From: Parus major
Lineage: Eukaryota; Chordata; Aves; Passeriformes; Paridae
NCBI RefSeq assembly: GCF_001522545.3
Contig: NC_031778.1
Coordinates: 23,062,611 to 23,126,610 of the forward strand
DNA: 64,000 bases
Reading direction: 5' to 3'
Position 1 is the first letter of the stretch. Each line of letters opens with the position of its first letter. The translations under genes were made by a program, and so were the position numbers. Positions 47,413 to 60,015 of the stretch are shown here, in pieces. The notes below the pieces were generated by a model that searched no databases, was not told the origin of the DNA, and saw only the letters and a program-made list of their open reading frames with translations.

Positions 47413-50400
47413 TCTTAATATTGTGCCTGAATATGGAATTAAACAGTAAAATTAAAAAATCATCTGTTTGTATTCATTTTTTTATCACTATTCCTCAGCT
47501 TCAGTGGCCACCTACCTTTACCTCAGGAACAAACACTGGACAGGGTTGGGAAAATTTCTCTAATAGTGGAAGAGAGTTATTACACCTCAGTTATAAATTT
47601 GGGCAGGAGAAAAGCTCTCTCCCAGCTCCATTTCCTGCCAGCCTTTGGAGAGGACCAGTGCAAGGTGTGTGAGTGTCAGATCAAATCAATTCACAATGTT
47701 CTTTGGAAGTTGTCACGAATTCCAGGTGTCCTTGAGTCCTGCCCTTTGTCCCTACCACAAACACACCCAGTCTGTTTGATTTCCTCACCAGATCCTCTCT
47801 AAAATGGACCAGGGATTTATCCAAGCTTGGATAACATCCCATGGAATAAATCACTGATTTCTCTTCAGCAATGAACTCCATAACATTGGACTAAATTTAA
47901 ATGATGGGAATAATCAGAAATCCTCAATGTCCCATGATTATTTCCAAGCTTTGTTTACTCCTACAAACCTAATGCCATCTGATTAAATTTCACCATATTT
48001 ACACATCACACCCCAGAGTTCCTCAAACAGCAGAAAATGAGATTGACTCTTCAACAGAAAGTGATAATGGAATGCAAATCCATCCATTCCCAATGTAGCA
48101 GATTGCATTGTTTGTCATGGATGTGGATCTCCAGCACTGGCACCAAACACATCCTTAACTGGCTCACAGCTCATCCAAAGTGCTCTCATTTAATATATTT
48201 ATCCTCATGCATAATTGATTGAGATCTCTTGCATAATTGTGCCCTTTTTTATGAGTTTAATGGTTTTTAGTTCATCAGTTGGGAACGGTGTGGGAATTTA
48301 GGCAGGAAAAGTCACGACCACGCAGACACGGAACTGACTGCCAGAAAAGCCACACTCAGCAGAAGAGATTCCCTTCCCATGAATTATGTTCATTCTTAAC
48401 CAACCTGCTGAAAAACGCCACATCCAGACCATGCATCAGAATTTAAACAATAAAATATTATTTAAACAATAAAACATTTCTATTAAGCTTCTCTCTCCCT
48501 GCTGCCCTTCAGGAACACAAATAATCAACAATACCAAAGTGCTCTCCTTAGGGGCCATTCCTTTTATCCTTGATCAAATGTTTCTTAAACCGAGTTTTCC
48601 ATCACAGGATATTTCAATCTCTGTCTGTGCTGTCTTAAAGTCCACAAAAACTCCTGTCTAGGCTTCCAAAAAGCCTAAATCAAGATTCACTGAATAATAC
48701 AAAGCTGGTCAAATCTCCTGCTATGAATAGATGAGAAGCAGAAATGTTTGCTTCATTTTCTGGGATGAAGAATGGAAAGGATTCTGTTGGGCTGGAAAAG
48801 GCCCAATCTGACAGTTCTGTCCCTAAATCATCCCTTTTCCTGTGATGCCTTCAGAGTTACAGACCAATCCTGGTAGAAAATCCCATGACACCCAAATCCA
48901 TCACCATTTAGGATTCCTGCAGTCTTAAATCATCCTAAGCACATATTCTGGTAAATTAGGACTCCCTTAAGAGTGCTGAACTATATACAACACAACAATA
49001 TTTCCCCTAAATTCACAATTGGCTGCTAGAGCCTCCCAGGTCCTCAAAATCCATTTTAAAAATCTATTTTCCCCCTTTTTTCCCCCCTAAGTTCAGAAAT
49101 AGAAGCCTTTCCTAAAATTACAGTGGTACCACCACAGTGATGATGCCACAATGAAGGAAAACAAGGGACAAAATAAACTGCAGCCAGAGGCTAAAGCAGA
49201 ATTTAAAGCAGAATTTTCCAAGATCATTCAATGCTGTGCTGTAGAATTATCCCCTCACAGATAGGATTTAAAATTTCAGGCAGAAATTCAGGTAATTATG
49301 GTTATAAAGAACACTGAGTTGATTGAAAGTTTGCAATACCATCGGAAAAATGGCAAATCTAGGGAGAAATCACTTGGTGACTCACAGAAAGGTGTGTATT
49401 TATCAACACCATGTTCAGAGGTACCCAAAATGCCCTTATTTGCCCAATTTCCTCCTTATTTTCCTGTTATCCATGAGGATCATCACATTCCATTTATTGA
49501 GTTGGGAAATGTGAACATTTCTGGTCTATTTAGTTCACCTGATATTTATTTTGCTGAAGTTTTGAGCACAAAAATACCTTTTATTCCTTTTTTTTTTAAT
49601 TATTAATGCATAGGAAATGTAGTGGTTTTCTAATAGCACAGTTAATTACTGATTTCTTTTTCCTATTAGTGAAATGTCCTTAATGCCTCCCAACAATGCA
49701 CTCAGACAAATATTAGGAGACATTTTTAGATATCTTGTCCAGAATGATATGAAGATAATGATAAATAGACATTCTCTAGTGTGGAAAAGAGAAAAATCTC
49801 CTAATCCTTACTGGTTAGTGCTTAACTATAAGGAGAAAACAAACTCCTAATGGATTTTGACAGATAATGAAGTTGCAGGGATGGAAAAAAAAAAAATGTG
49901 TGCTGGTTGTCTTTGATGTATTGTTTCTTGAGGTGGTACCGCAGTCTAATTTTGCTGCTAAAATTCCTCCCTGATAAATCACTCGGTCTTGACATTTAAA
50001 TGAAGGCAAAAAGAAGAGGCTTAAAATTAAGAAGTCTTTATGAATATGTTGTTGCAGCAGATAAATGGATTTATAGCAACAGCACGAAGATCAATAATTC
50101 TATTAAAATGGAAACGTGATTTTTTTTTTCCTTCACCCCACAGCCAGTGGGCTGCAGGTTACTCTGAAAATCCAGAATTGGGATAATTTGAAAAAAATTC
50201 AGAATTAGGGCATTAAAAGTGTGAGTATTTGGGGGTTAGGATAACTTTTAATGAGTTATTTTTTAGAGTATCAGCAATCCAGATAAAATAAAGTCGGGGT
50301 TTTGCTCTCTGAGGTTAAATCAGTTCCCAAAAAGGGGAATGAAAATGAAACCAGCTCCTCCATGGAGCTGCTTCGAGCCAAAATCAATGGGCTGAAGGTT

Positions 50401-50930
50401 TGGAACTTTGCCACAGCCCAGCTCTCCACACCACAAACGACTTCCAAACAATCCATGGGCACAGAAAACGTTTGTGTTCCCCTCTGTGAGGAGCCACTGG
50501 AGTGGCACATCCCCAAAACCTCTGGAGCCTCTGGAGAAAAATGGGAATTAAAGTGACAGAATTGGTCACACACTGACTTAAACTTGAGGAGTTTCCTTCT
50601 CCTCGTGCTTTTGGCAGGACTGTGGAACCAAGGAGGATTCGGAGAGGAGACCTGGACATGAGCCCATCAAACTGTGGGGATTCATTTCAACCTCCAGAAT
50701 TGTAGGGAAGGGCATTCAGCCCACTGCCCGTGGGATGAGGGGTGTGGGGGATGTTTCTACCCTCCACCCAAGGGGGTTCATCCCCCTCTGAGAGGTTTTT
50801 AAAAGCCTCTCTGCTTAACTGCTGCTCCAGGGGGCACAGAAATCTTTATTCCAACCTGGCTCATTATCCTGCTTCTCATCCCTATGGATAATACCTGCTC
50901 AGATTACCTGCACCAGAGTCCTGTAGTGGG
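47413..50930. other. Non-coding stretch
   Basis: No gene supported. Open frames such as 49298-49606 (102 codons) have no recognised domain. AT-rich, with T runs near 49588-49597 and 50121-50130. A weak CR1-like ttgggctggaaaaggcccaa at 48788 is insufficient for a call. Confidence 0.5.
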
Positions 50931-50992
50931 AATTCTGACCCAGTTTAAATCATAGAAAGAATTTAAAAATTAAAACTTCACCTCTGAACCTG
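50931..50992. repeat. Dispersed repeat copy A of an unnamed pair
   Basis: About 62 bases (ttctgacccagtttaaatca at its start, acttcacctctgaacctg at its end) that align, by eye, at about 85% with 53840-53902, in the same orientation. The match stops at both ends, so it is not a large segmental duplication. I do not recognise the family. Confidence 0.7.
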
Positions 50993-51219
50993 AACAGAGC
51001 AGCAAAGGCCTGTACAGTGGGGTTAAATCCCTTTTCCTGACTGAACTTCCAGAAGAACCATCACTTATCTCCCTATTTTATAGCTCTGATTGCCACAGGG
51101 CTCCTTCTCCTGGTTCTCCTGATCTCCCATCTCCAACTCTTTTCCCACTTTCTCCACCTGGAGTTTCCCAATAAATCCCTTCTCCCTCACAGCTCCACTC
51201 CTCAAGGGTCTGGAGTGAC
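50993..51219. other. Non-coding spacer
   Basis: No gene, repeat or motif seen. A 97-codon minus frame running through it to 51358 includes CR1 sequence. Confidence 0.5.
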
Positions 51220-51345
51220 AGGACAAGGGGAACGGCCTTAAACTGCCAGAAGGCAGGGTTAGATGGGATTTTGGGAAGGAATTCCTGCCTGGGAGGGTAT
51301 TTTGGGAAGGAATTCCTGCCTGGGAGGGTGATGAGGACTGACACA
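51220..51345 (+). mobile_element. CR1 LINE fragment with internal 31-bp duplication
   Basis: Blocks acaggacaaggggaacggcc, ttaaactgccagaaggcagg and ttagatgggattttgggaag lead into a ggaattcctgcctgggaggg segment that appears twice: units 51268-51298 and 51299-51329, each 31 bases and identical. The copy stops soon after in gatgaggactgacacag. It lacks its 3' tail, so it is internally truncated at both ends. The duplication is not part of normal CR1 structure and looks like a later slippage event. Confidence 0.88.
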
Positions 51346-53839
51346 GAAAAAGCCACACCTGACAGCATCATCCAGCTGCTTCTGCCATGACAAAAACTTC
51401 AATTGGGCCTACATTTATTTCTGATCCACCTCACAGCTAAAAACCCTGTTCCAGGAATGTCCATAAATAAATTTCCCCTAAGTAAAAAGGAGCCCATTCC
51501 TTTCCATGAGGCCACCCAGGTGTTGAATAATCAGATATTTAGTCCTTGCAGAAGGGATGTGAAAGCCTCCAGGACAAACCAGAGCTCTGAGGGAACACTA
51601 CACCCACATGAACACGATATTTCTCTCTACCTGATGCTTGGAGATGCTCAGTCACACATAAATAATCAGAGCTGGGGCAGTGTTGAGATGAGACAACTGC
51701 TTTTAACCAGCACAGAGCTGCTAGAGAAATACTTCCAGCAACAATTTTCTTAATTTGTCCTGCTGATAAATTCTCTGGGCAACAACTTTCTCAATTTTCC
51801 CTGCAACCAAGCACATCAGTTGCCTTTCTATTTAAATTTTGATAATGAAAAGCAGATTCTTTTTTATTATTTAAGTCCCCAGACTAACCCTGGCTTTCAG
51901 AGAAGTCTGATTTTTGTGTCTGAAGCTCCCAGCCCCATCCACTTGTGCCACCAGTGGAAATCTGAAAGGGAAAGTTCAGCTGCTGACGATCCAAATTAAA
52001 ATGGTTCCCTCCATTTGAAAGGATGTGGAATTTTCTCCTAGATTGAATTTGACACTGTATCACTAAAGTGAATATAATTCACTGTGATCTCCTTACCATT
52101 TAGAACCAATGGCCCATTCATGTGTAAATGCACAGTTAAAGGGAGAAAAAAGTACAGCAAAGACAGACCATAATGTCATCTGTATCCAAGCAATCGCTTC
52201 CATTGTGTTCCTGGGATAAGAGGAGAGGTAAATACTAAGCAGAAAAAGGATTGTGGCTCTACAGGCATTCAGGAATGTCCATTTTGGAACAAAATCCAGT
52301 CACTCACCATGTTTCTGTTTAAGTCTACAGACATGGGAATGGATTACAAAAGCAAATTCTGCTTAATACTGAGCCCCACCTACTCTGCAGGCAGAAATTA
52401 AACACCCCTGCAGGCAATAATCCTGGATAATTTCCCACAGAAAGATCCCAGAGCAGGAGCCCTTAGACAGGAGTGTGACCAGCCGAGTGAAACAGCACCC
52501 TCAGCTGTGGATTCCAGGTGTGTTCTGAACTCAAGGGCATGGAAAACGCTCCAAAGACATTTCCTTATCGATGTATTAAGCCAGAAGCCAAGCCTAGGGT
52601 TAAGTCAGTCCTACAGCACTAAGGGAATAAGGAGAGACTGACATAAAGAGCAATTTTAGAGTGATAAACTAAGAAAATATTGATGGCCAGTGCTCAAATA
52701 AAATAAGCACCAGAGCACAAATAAGCAGGGTGGGGAAAATGCCATCCCAGAGATAAAGGCAGGAGCCTCCCCTCTGCCATAATTTTAGTGTAAAAGGTTT
52801 TTGGAAAGTTTTTTTGGACACCACATTTTCAACCCTATCTCAGTGCAACCCTGAGGCTCTTTCTGCAGTGCAAAGCCCTTCCACAGCATTGTACTGCTTT
52901 GAAAAGTAAAATAGAAATAAATAAACAAGCAGAGGAATCACTAAAATAGGCTGTAAATAAACTTTTCCTTTCTTCAGTGGTCTTTAGTTTAAAAACAACA
53001 AAACAAGAGTTTTATCCTGCAAATCCTTCCCAAACTGAGGAACTCAGGAAGGGGCTGGGCAGGTTTTTCCATAGGATTTTTTACTAGGGGGAAAAAAAAC
53101 CAGTTTGAGCTCATCTAGTTTCTAATGGCTCCTTCCCTGTCACAATTTCTAATCCAAATCTGATTTTATGGAAAAGACTGCACTCTCTAAAGGGTCCAAA
53201 TTGTGGGAATTCACTGCTGGAGGGTTTTGTTCCTGTCCAGCCCTGCCTGGCTCTGACTGCTGCTCGCTCTGGTACATTTGTAGATGATTACAAGAGTCAT
53301 TAAGCAGCATAAAATCATGCATGCTGGCTAATTAATGTGGAATTGATTCTCCTTTTAGTTTCATTTTTTATGCCTGTTGAACTCCACTGGAATCAATAAA
53401 GGCAAGCTCAGTAAATATTGCAGTAAAATTGATGTAAGTGAAGGACGCTGGGCTGGAGTTTAATGAGTTATAAAATCCAAAGAAACAGAAAGAGAGAATC
53501 AAACTTCCAGCTCCATCCACGTATTTATTGTAATTGTACGTGATCAGGAACATTCAGGAAATTTTCCTCAACGTTAGAGTCCAAGTGATGCATTGGAGGC
53601 TCAGTAGAGCAGAAATGAAAGCTGTGAGTGATACAAAAAGGGATGAAAACCCCAAAAAGTTCAAGCTGAGGCTCTGGAAGTTTCCATTCTTTAGTCCCAC
53701 CACAAACCCACTCCAGATTTACAAAGAATTTTAGCAACCCCTGGCAAACTGAAGTTTGGGATCTTCATCTCCTTCCATCAACCACCTTCAGTGTTCAACT
53801 CAATCTCTGTCCTTACAGATCTCAAGTCTAAAGTTAGGA
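51346..53839. other. Non-coding stretch
   Basis: No gene supported; the 116-codon frame at 51403-51753 has no domain. No repeat was recognised apart from A-runs near 53091. Confidence 0.5.
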
Positions 53840-53902
53840 AGTTCTAACCCAATTTAAACCATAGAAACAATTAAAAAATTAAAAGTTCACCTCCGCACCC
53901 TG
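53840..53902. repeat. Dispersed repeat copy B of an unnamed pair
   Basis: Second copy of the 62-base repeat at 50931, with the shared core accca.tttaaa.catagaaa. and a tail gttcacctccgcaccctg. It lies about 2.9 kb downstream in the same orientation. About nine substitutions and one single-base indel separate the copies. Confidence 0.7.
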
Positions 53903-54179
53903 CTGTAAAAACTTGAGCCAAACAACATTTCTTGGTTTTCCTTTCTCCCTCATCCCCCACCGCCCCTCTCTAAGCGGTGTTGCCCAAATTTGGTTTAAAA
54001 ACGACGTTTTCAGGCACCCCAGGAGTGCCACCGTGCCGTGACACGTGGAGCGGGGCTGTCATGTCACATCATGGGATGTGACACAACAAAATTTGATGGG
54101 CAAAGCTGATCTGACACCAGAGCTCCGAGAGATCCGCGCTCACCCAACCACGAGCTCTCTGTGAGAGATACACACAAAA
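53903..54179. other. Non-coding spacer with CpG-retaining patch
   Basis: At 53980-54140 the sequence has unusually many CpGs (acgacg, gtgccgtgacacgtgg, agcggggc, ctccgag, atccgcgctc). No gene was seen. It may be regulatory. Confidence 0.3.
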
Positions 54180-54222
54180 TATTTGCTATTTATCTCTTTT
54201 CTATTTGCTATTTTCCTCTTTT
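54180..54222. repeat. 22-bp tandem duplication, pyrimidine-rich
   Basis: The unit tatttgctatttatctcttt begins at 54180 and recurs at 54202 with two substitutions. Together the copies form a pyrimidine-rich run ending in cctcttttag at 54225, so the duplication also lengthens a potential splice-acceptor tract. Confidence 0.8.
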
Positions 54223-54224
54223 AG

Positions 54225-54431
54225 CTGTAGGTTCAGCCCTTGACCTTTCAGGGCTGGCTGGAAATGAGCAGTGCCAGATTTGCCTGCCGTGAATGTTTTG
54301 ACGACTGTTTTGCTGATGAGAGGATCAAGTTGCTGCCATGCTCAAAGCCAACCTGCTCTGTACAGAAACATGAAGAATTTGCTTCAAAAAGAGTTGAATT
54401 TTACAGCCCTAATGATATTACAGCTGGATAG
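54225..54431 (+). other. Very weak candidate exon, 63 codons open
   Basis: After the pyrimidine run ending in ag, a frame stays open from about 54240 to a TAG at 54429-54431. Its translation holds paired cysteines (CRECFDDC, then LPCSKPTC), superficially like a zinc-binding pattern, but the spacing matches no family I know. The stop lies inside the segment, so it would need to be a terminal exon. There is no polyadenylation signal directly downstream. Chance is the likeliest explanation. Confidence 0.1.
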
Positions 54432-56452
54432 AGCACGGCTTTCATCCCCATTCCTTCACAACTTTTGAAAATCAAATTATAAAAATGAAAGAGCTTCAGG
54501 AATTGTTGATTCCCCACAGGAAAAAACAAAACAAAAAGCCAAACTACCCCAAAAAAAGTCAAATTTCTAAGAGCTGTGCTAAGGTTTTTTACCCTCTGAG
54601 ACATTTTCCATGGATATTCCATGGCAGCTTTAGCTCAGATTCCCATCAAAAGTTAGCTCCAGCAATTAGGCAGAAATACAGGAATATTTCTGTCAGACAC
54701 ATTCCATGATAACCACAGCAACACATCCAGGCAGCCTCTCCTCAGGGCACATCTATTTTTTAAATGGAAATACACCCAGAATGAGCTGAATTTTCTTCAG
54801 CCTCTCAGGCCAGAAAAGGTGCAGGAAGGGTTTTTATATTCAGCCTTACTCATCTCTTACAGTTCCATAAACTCTATTTTTCCCAAGGAGTCACCTGGAA
54901 TTTATAACAGGCTGAAAATGGGACCTGGGTAATTGCTCTAAAGAGGTTTCCTATTTATCCTCCCCATTTTCATGTTTAATATGAATTAGTGAATGCCAAT
55001 CTCTCTAAGTCACATGGGAGATATTTAAAAATCAATTTTCCCCTCATCCCTGGTAATCAATGGCATTATTTTACCTCAGAAGGCCATTTTGTCAGGGAGG
55101 TTTGAACCAGATTCCAGATTATTCCTTCAGACAAATTACATGGATTTATCCCACTGGAACACCTGAGGCATCCAGGAGTGCCCAAAATCACCCACCGAGG
55201 TGTGTGCACCACTCATCACTCCCTAAATTCTGCTGTAGGACCTTTTTCCCTGGGATATACCCACTGCCTGCTTTCATCAGTGGAGAATTCCTCAGTGCCA
55301 TCAGCTGGATTTGCATCCAACAGAACAATATCCACTCTTCCCACACATTCCTCAGATCAGATCAAGAGTTTTGCCAAAATAAAAAAACCTCAAAAATTGT
55401 CTCATGTTTTTGGCTTTATTCCATATGGAAAAACAACCAGGATTAATTCTAATATTCTTTTAAAAGATCATGATCCAAGTCAGTGTTCAAAGGGAATTCT
55501 CTCAGAGGGTTTTTTCCCCTCCCCAACAGCAGCTGCTGACTCACTCCACGTTTCACTGCTAAAATTTACAACAACAATAAAATGTTGAAGTCAACCCTCT
55601 GCAGGATGCAGCTCGGGCTGGAGAGCTTGGAGACAAAATCCAGGGAAGTGGCAGAGGGAGGGCGATCCTGGGATATTCCCACCCATAAATCCACAAACAC
55701 ATCGTGTCTCTGCTGGCTGCATCCCTGTGTGCTGAGGTGGTGTCGGTCCCAGGGAGCTGAATCCCGAGGGATTTGGGTTCCTCTGCAGCTCTGGCATGAG
55801 GGGAGAACAAACTCAGCAATGTCACGGGGTGACTTTGTTCTAATCCATATCTCACAGCAAGAAATAAGTAAGTTTTCCGGTAATTTTTTTAGTTACTGCT
55901 TTAAAACCACGACATTTATTTAGCGCGTTAGCCGAAAAAACGAAATTGGCAAATCTAAACCACTACATGAACCAGCAAACTGCTCAGAAAGGGCTCCTGG
56001 AATTACAGGATATCCTGAATTTGAAGGGATCCACATGGACTATGGAATCCAGCTCCTGATTCAGGTTACTGAGGTGGGAGTGGGGGCTGGAAATTGGGAT
56101 GGGGATGTTCTTCACGCCAGTCAAGCTCAGGAAAACCACATTTTCCCTGGAAAATCCTGTGGAATCTGAGTTTTGTTCAAGCATCTTCAACCGAGTCCAG
56201 AGCCACTGACAGCACTTGGGTGCTTCATCCAATCTTCCCACAGCCCGCCCTGCCTCTGGCCTCTTTATGTCTGATTAATTTGATTTACACTGATTAGTAG
56301 ACAAACAGGTGTCAGCTGAATAAATACAAGAATAAATAATATAAGAATAAATATAAGAATAAATATAATAAAAACCTGCACTCAGCAGGTCAAGCACCAC
56401 ATAACAAGCCTATCCCTGCCAGTAAATTAAAATTAAATACCGACCACTTGGC
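54432..56452. other. Non-coding stretch
   Basis: No gene supported. Frames at 55060-55588 (128-136 codons) overlap each other and have no domain. A 12-bp-period AT repeat lies at 56320-56374. Confidence 0.5.
56320..56374. repeat. 12-bp-period tandem repeat, AT-rich
   Basis: Three to four imperfect units of ATAAGAATAAAT, ending in ATAATAAAA. A short minisatellite-like tract. Confidence 0.85.
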
Positions 56453-56640
56453 GGGAGATTAAGATTAAACATTGGGAAGGATTTCTTCCCTGTGAGGGAG
56501 GTGAGGCACAGGCTGCCCAGAGAAGCTGGGGCTGCCTCTGGATCCCTGGAAGTGTCCAAGGCCAGGTTGGAGAAACCTGGGATAGTGGAAGGGGTGGAAT
56601 TTGGTGAGTTTTAAAGGTCTCTATCAATCCAAACCATTTG
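56453..56640 (+). mobile_element. CR1 LINE 3' end, plus orientation
   Basis: Blocks gcgggagattaagattaaac, attgggaaggatttcttccc, ggcacaggctgcccagagaa, ggatccctggaagtgtccaa, ggccaggttggagaaacctg and a ttttaaaggtctctatcaat end. The last ttctatg array is replaced by atttggattttatgg. A short internal deletion removes the usual ggtgtccctgccc segment. Confidence 0.9.
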
Positions 56641-57287
56641 GATTTTATGGAAATTGTTCTCACTCTGTCAGTGTAGAAATGAACTATTTAAGGGCAGCTT
56701 GACCAGGAGGCAAAGATAGTTGGGATAATCTTCTGGACACTGAATCCTGGATGTTCCACTGCGTGGTTTGATGGGTCAAACATCACCCAGTGACTCAGGC
56801 TCTGAGTCAGCCCTGCTGCTGATGGGGCCTGCAAGAGCCACCTCCTGTAAGCTGGAAATTTCACTTCATTAAGCATCCCCCACACCCTAATTGGTCCTGT
56901 TTTATTCGCTGTCCCAGCCCCTCTAGGTCACCTGGTGCTCTGCAAAGCATCTAAAAAATCAGAGTCATTCCATCCTCCAGAAACAAACATCGCAGGGCCA
57001 CTTTTACTGCACATTTCCGGGGGAGTGGGACATCATCAAGGTGTTTAATTAACTCCAAGTTACTTTCCTGACTGTTTAGTCAGTCTGGGAGGAATTTCCA
57101 GTGCTGTGGAATTAGCCAAAGGAGCAACAACAGGAAAAGTGGGATTTCTATTTTAGGAAGCCAATCCCCAAAGTGCAGGAGCTGCCTAAGCTGCTCTTCC
57201 CTTAATGAAGACACATTGATCATCTGCAGGAGCTTCTCTGAAATAGTTTTGTGTTCTCGTGGCATTATATGGGAAAAATCTGCTGGA
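56641..57287. other. Non-coding spacer
   Basis: No gene, repeat or motif that I can support. Confidence 0.5.
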
Positions 57288-57426
57288 AATGGTGGAGTCC
57301 CCATTCCTGGAGGGATGTAAAAGCCACGGGGACAGGATTTAGTGGTGAAGATGCCAGAGCTGGGTTAGTGGTTGGGTTCAGTCCTAGAGGACTTTTCCAA
57401 CCTGAAATCCCACAATTCTGTAATTC
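57288..57426 (+). mobile_element. CR1-type 3' end, plus orientation, other subtype
   Basis: Reads gaaatggtggagtccccatt, cctggagggatgtaaaagcc, ggggacaggatttagtggtg, agctgggttagtggttgggt, gaggacttttccaacctgaa and a tail cacaattctgtaattcc. The gatttagtggtgaa and gggttagtggttggg blocks identify the plus-strand version of the subtype found inverted at 11.3, 14.3 and 31.1 kb. Confidence 0.88.
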
Positions 57427-59956
57427 CTGAGACTGCAGGACACACCACACCATGAAACACTTCTGGAGGAGTTTCTGCTCCCCAGTCCCAGCCCTGGGAT
57501 CCTGGAAGCAGCTCCCAGCACTCCACGGCAGGAACTCCCAGCATTAATCCAAATCCCCACTCCTGGCTCCTCTAACTGCCTCCAACTACTGACAGAAGCC
57601 AAACAATCTTGTTTAAGTATTTAAAAACCATTAATAACTCATTAAACATCAATTACAGTTCCTTTCTTTCCCCTTCCATTGGAGCTGGTCCTTACTGCCA
57701 TGAATATTTCCAGCCCACGAGCACATTCCAAGGAACTATTCCATGAAGGACGGCTTTTAAATCATTTACCACCACCAGATGCTCTTAGCCATGCTAGCAG
57801 ACAGCATCTGTTTATTTAAACGATCTGAGAGGACTCATTAATCCAGAGCACACAGTAAAATTGTCAGTTTGGGGCACGCCATGGGTCAGGAAATGCTGTT
57901 TCCAGCCTTGACAAGGCCCAAGGAAGATCATATCTTGTGCTGTTAAGGATTTATCCAGAGAAGCTGGAGCTCCCAGCTTTCCCCTGCCTTCTAGAGATGG
58001 ATTTTTTCTCAACTTTACAAACGCTCGTGGCTGTCTCGTGCCTTCAGAAGTGGTGCCACAGCAGCCACTTCTTTTCCAGAGGATTTTTGCTCCAGTTTTT
58101 CCTCACAACATCTCCATTTCCCGCTGCACTGGAGCCCTCAGGAGCACAAGGCTGCCACAATAAAATGTGGAGAAAAAAAGCTTTTCTTGATCCCAGAGAG
58201 ATTCTTCACTTACCAAGGCCCTTAAGAGAGTCACAAACCCAGGCTGGCAGTGACAAAAATCAGATTTTGCCTAATGGAGGCATCAGGATGCTGTCATTTT
58301 ATTTTGCCTTTCCTGGATGATGAAAATATTTCATGCTTTTTTTTTATTTTATTTTTTTTTTGCAAGAGCAGTTTCCTCTTATTTTGTCACTGAACTCATC
58401 CTAACATTTCATAACAGAGGAATGCAAGAAGGAAAAAAATAAGAGTTTTGTGCTGCTCCATTCTCAAAGAGCTAAGAAAACTCTCTGCTACTGCATCTAA
58501 GATGTCAAAAAATTATATTTTCTTTCAGAAAAACAGAAACCAGAACTTTTTAAGCAATTGAAATGTGTACTCAGCAGCTTCATTGGGATTTCTGAGCTCT
58601 TTTATCCAGGTTTTAGTTCATGTGTTCATTCCCACACAAGAAACCCACCCTGATTTCATTCTCCTTAAATCATATGCAAAAAAAAAAAAGTTTGTAGAAG
58701 GAAAAAGAACCTTGAAGAGAGACAGATTTTCAGTGTCAACATCTTGACACAAAGTCCAACTCGTAAAAATTACAGCAACCCTAAATTCATCAAAAGACAG
58801 TGGAATTATTGTGTAAAATGCAATATATCATTTTTCTGAGATGGGAGGCTCAGAATTTGGGGCTATAATTAGAATATAAGCATTGATATTAGTAATGGCT
58901 ACAGAACCCCTGGAAATATCACCTGTACAAGCCCAGAGGTAGAACTTTGAGCCCTGATTTTGTGTGAACTCCTCCCAGATAAGCAGGAATTCCCCAGGAG
59001 CTGTTCCACACGGAGATGATGCTGCAGTGAGACACAAAACCTTCCCCACCTCTCAGAGCCAGGCAAACCCCAGCTCCTGCCCCTCCAAACTCTGAATTTC
59101 CAGCACATTTCATTCACTGAATCCCACACCCAGCAAGGAACACAAACCATAACTTTTCACCCTATCCATAATTTAGAACAACCTTCGGGCGTTTGCAACA
59201 GCTGGAATTAAATAGGAAATTAAACTATTCCCCCAAGGGGGTGGGGAGGAGGCAAGAAATGCATTTAGAAATAAGTACACAAGTAGTTCATGCTGCTTTT
59301 GTGGGGATTACTCAGCACATGTCTTTAGCAGTCCCCTGACACGTTTTTTAGGATATTACCTGAAGCATCCCGAGTTTAAGCTGCCTTAATGCCTCCAGCA
59401 CGCTCCCAGCTCCCCCTTCCAAGGGCGTTCTCAGCCTGGAAAATTGTTTTTCTCCCATTGTAAATCCATAAAAACCACACCAGGCCTTTCCAAGTGCTGA
59501 AGGCCAGGTTAAAGTGTGTGCCTCCTCTTTTTTTGGGAGGTTTTAAATGAGTAAAGAAATGAAATTTGCTGTTATTGTAGGGTATAAATGAAAATATTCC
59601 CTTTCCATCGGGCCCTGCCGCAGGTAACCCTCAGACTTTTAAGGAAAATGCTGATGCTCTCAAATCTCAGCCTGAGCTGAGACAAACATCTCCTTTGGTA
59701 AAGAAATAAAACCTGGAAAGTGTTAAATGTGGAGTCAGGAAAGGACGGGGCACCTGCAGAGCCCCAAATGTTTCATCCCACAAAATGTGACAAAAATGGG
59801 AATTCGAGAAGTGACAGGAACTCACAATTCCTGTGGAATGTTTCTAATCTTTCCCTTCCTGCTGGAATAAATTGACATTTTAGGAGTGCTGCATTTATTT
59901 AAATGCCACCCTGGCACGTAAATATTTGATTCCATAACGATTATTGGCAGTCATGA
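57427..59956. other. Non-coding stretch
   Basis: No gene supported; T runs near 58340-58361 and an A run at 58678-58689. Open frames of 60-127 codons have no domain. Confidence 0.5.
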
Positions 59957-60015
59957 TAAAACACATCATAAAACAAGTTCAATAAATCATAAAACACATC
60001 ATAAAACAAGTTCAC
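59957..60015. repeat. 33-bp-period two-copy tandem
   Basis: A 26-base segment beginning ataaaacacatcataaaaca and ending agttca occurs identically at 59957-59982 and 59990-60015, separated by seven bases. Internal ataaaaca units suggest repeated slippage. Confidence 0.9.

Noticed and set aside
48780..48840. CR1-like ttgggctggaaaagg motif
   Set aside because: Only about 20 bases resemble CR1 and the next block is absent.
49298..49606. 102-codon plus frame
   Set aside because: No domain, no splice or promoter support; AT-rich surroundings.
54240..54431. Zinc-finger-like cysteine pairs as a real domain
   Set aside because: Spacing fits no known finger and the frame is too short; listed only as a very weak candidate exon.
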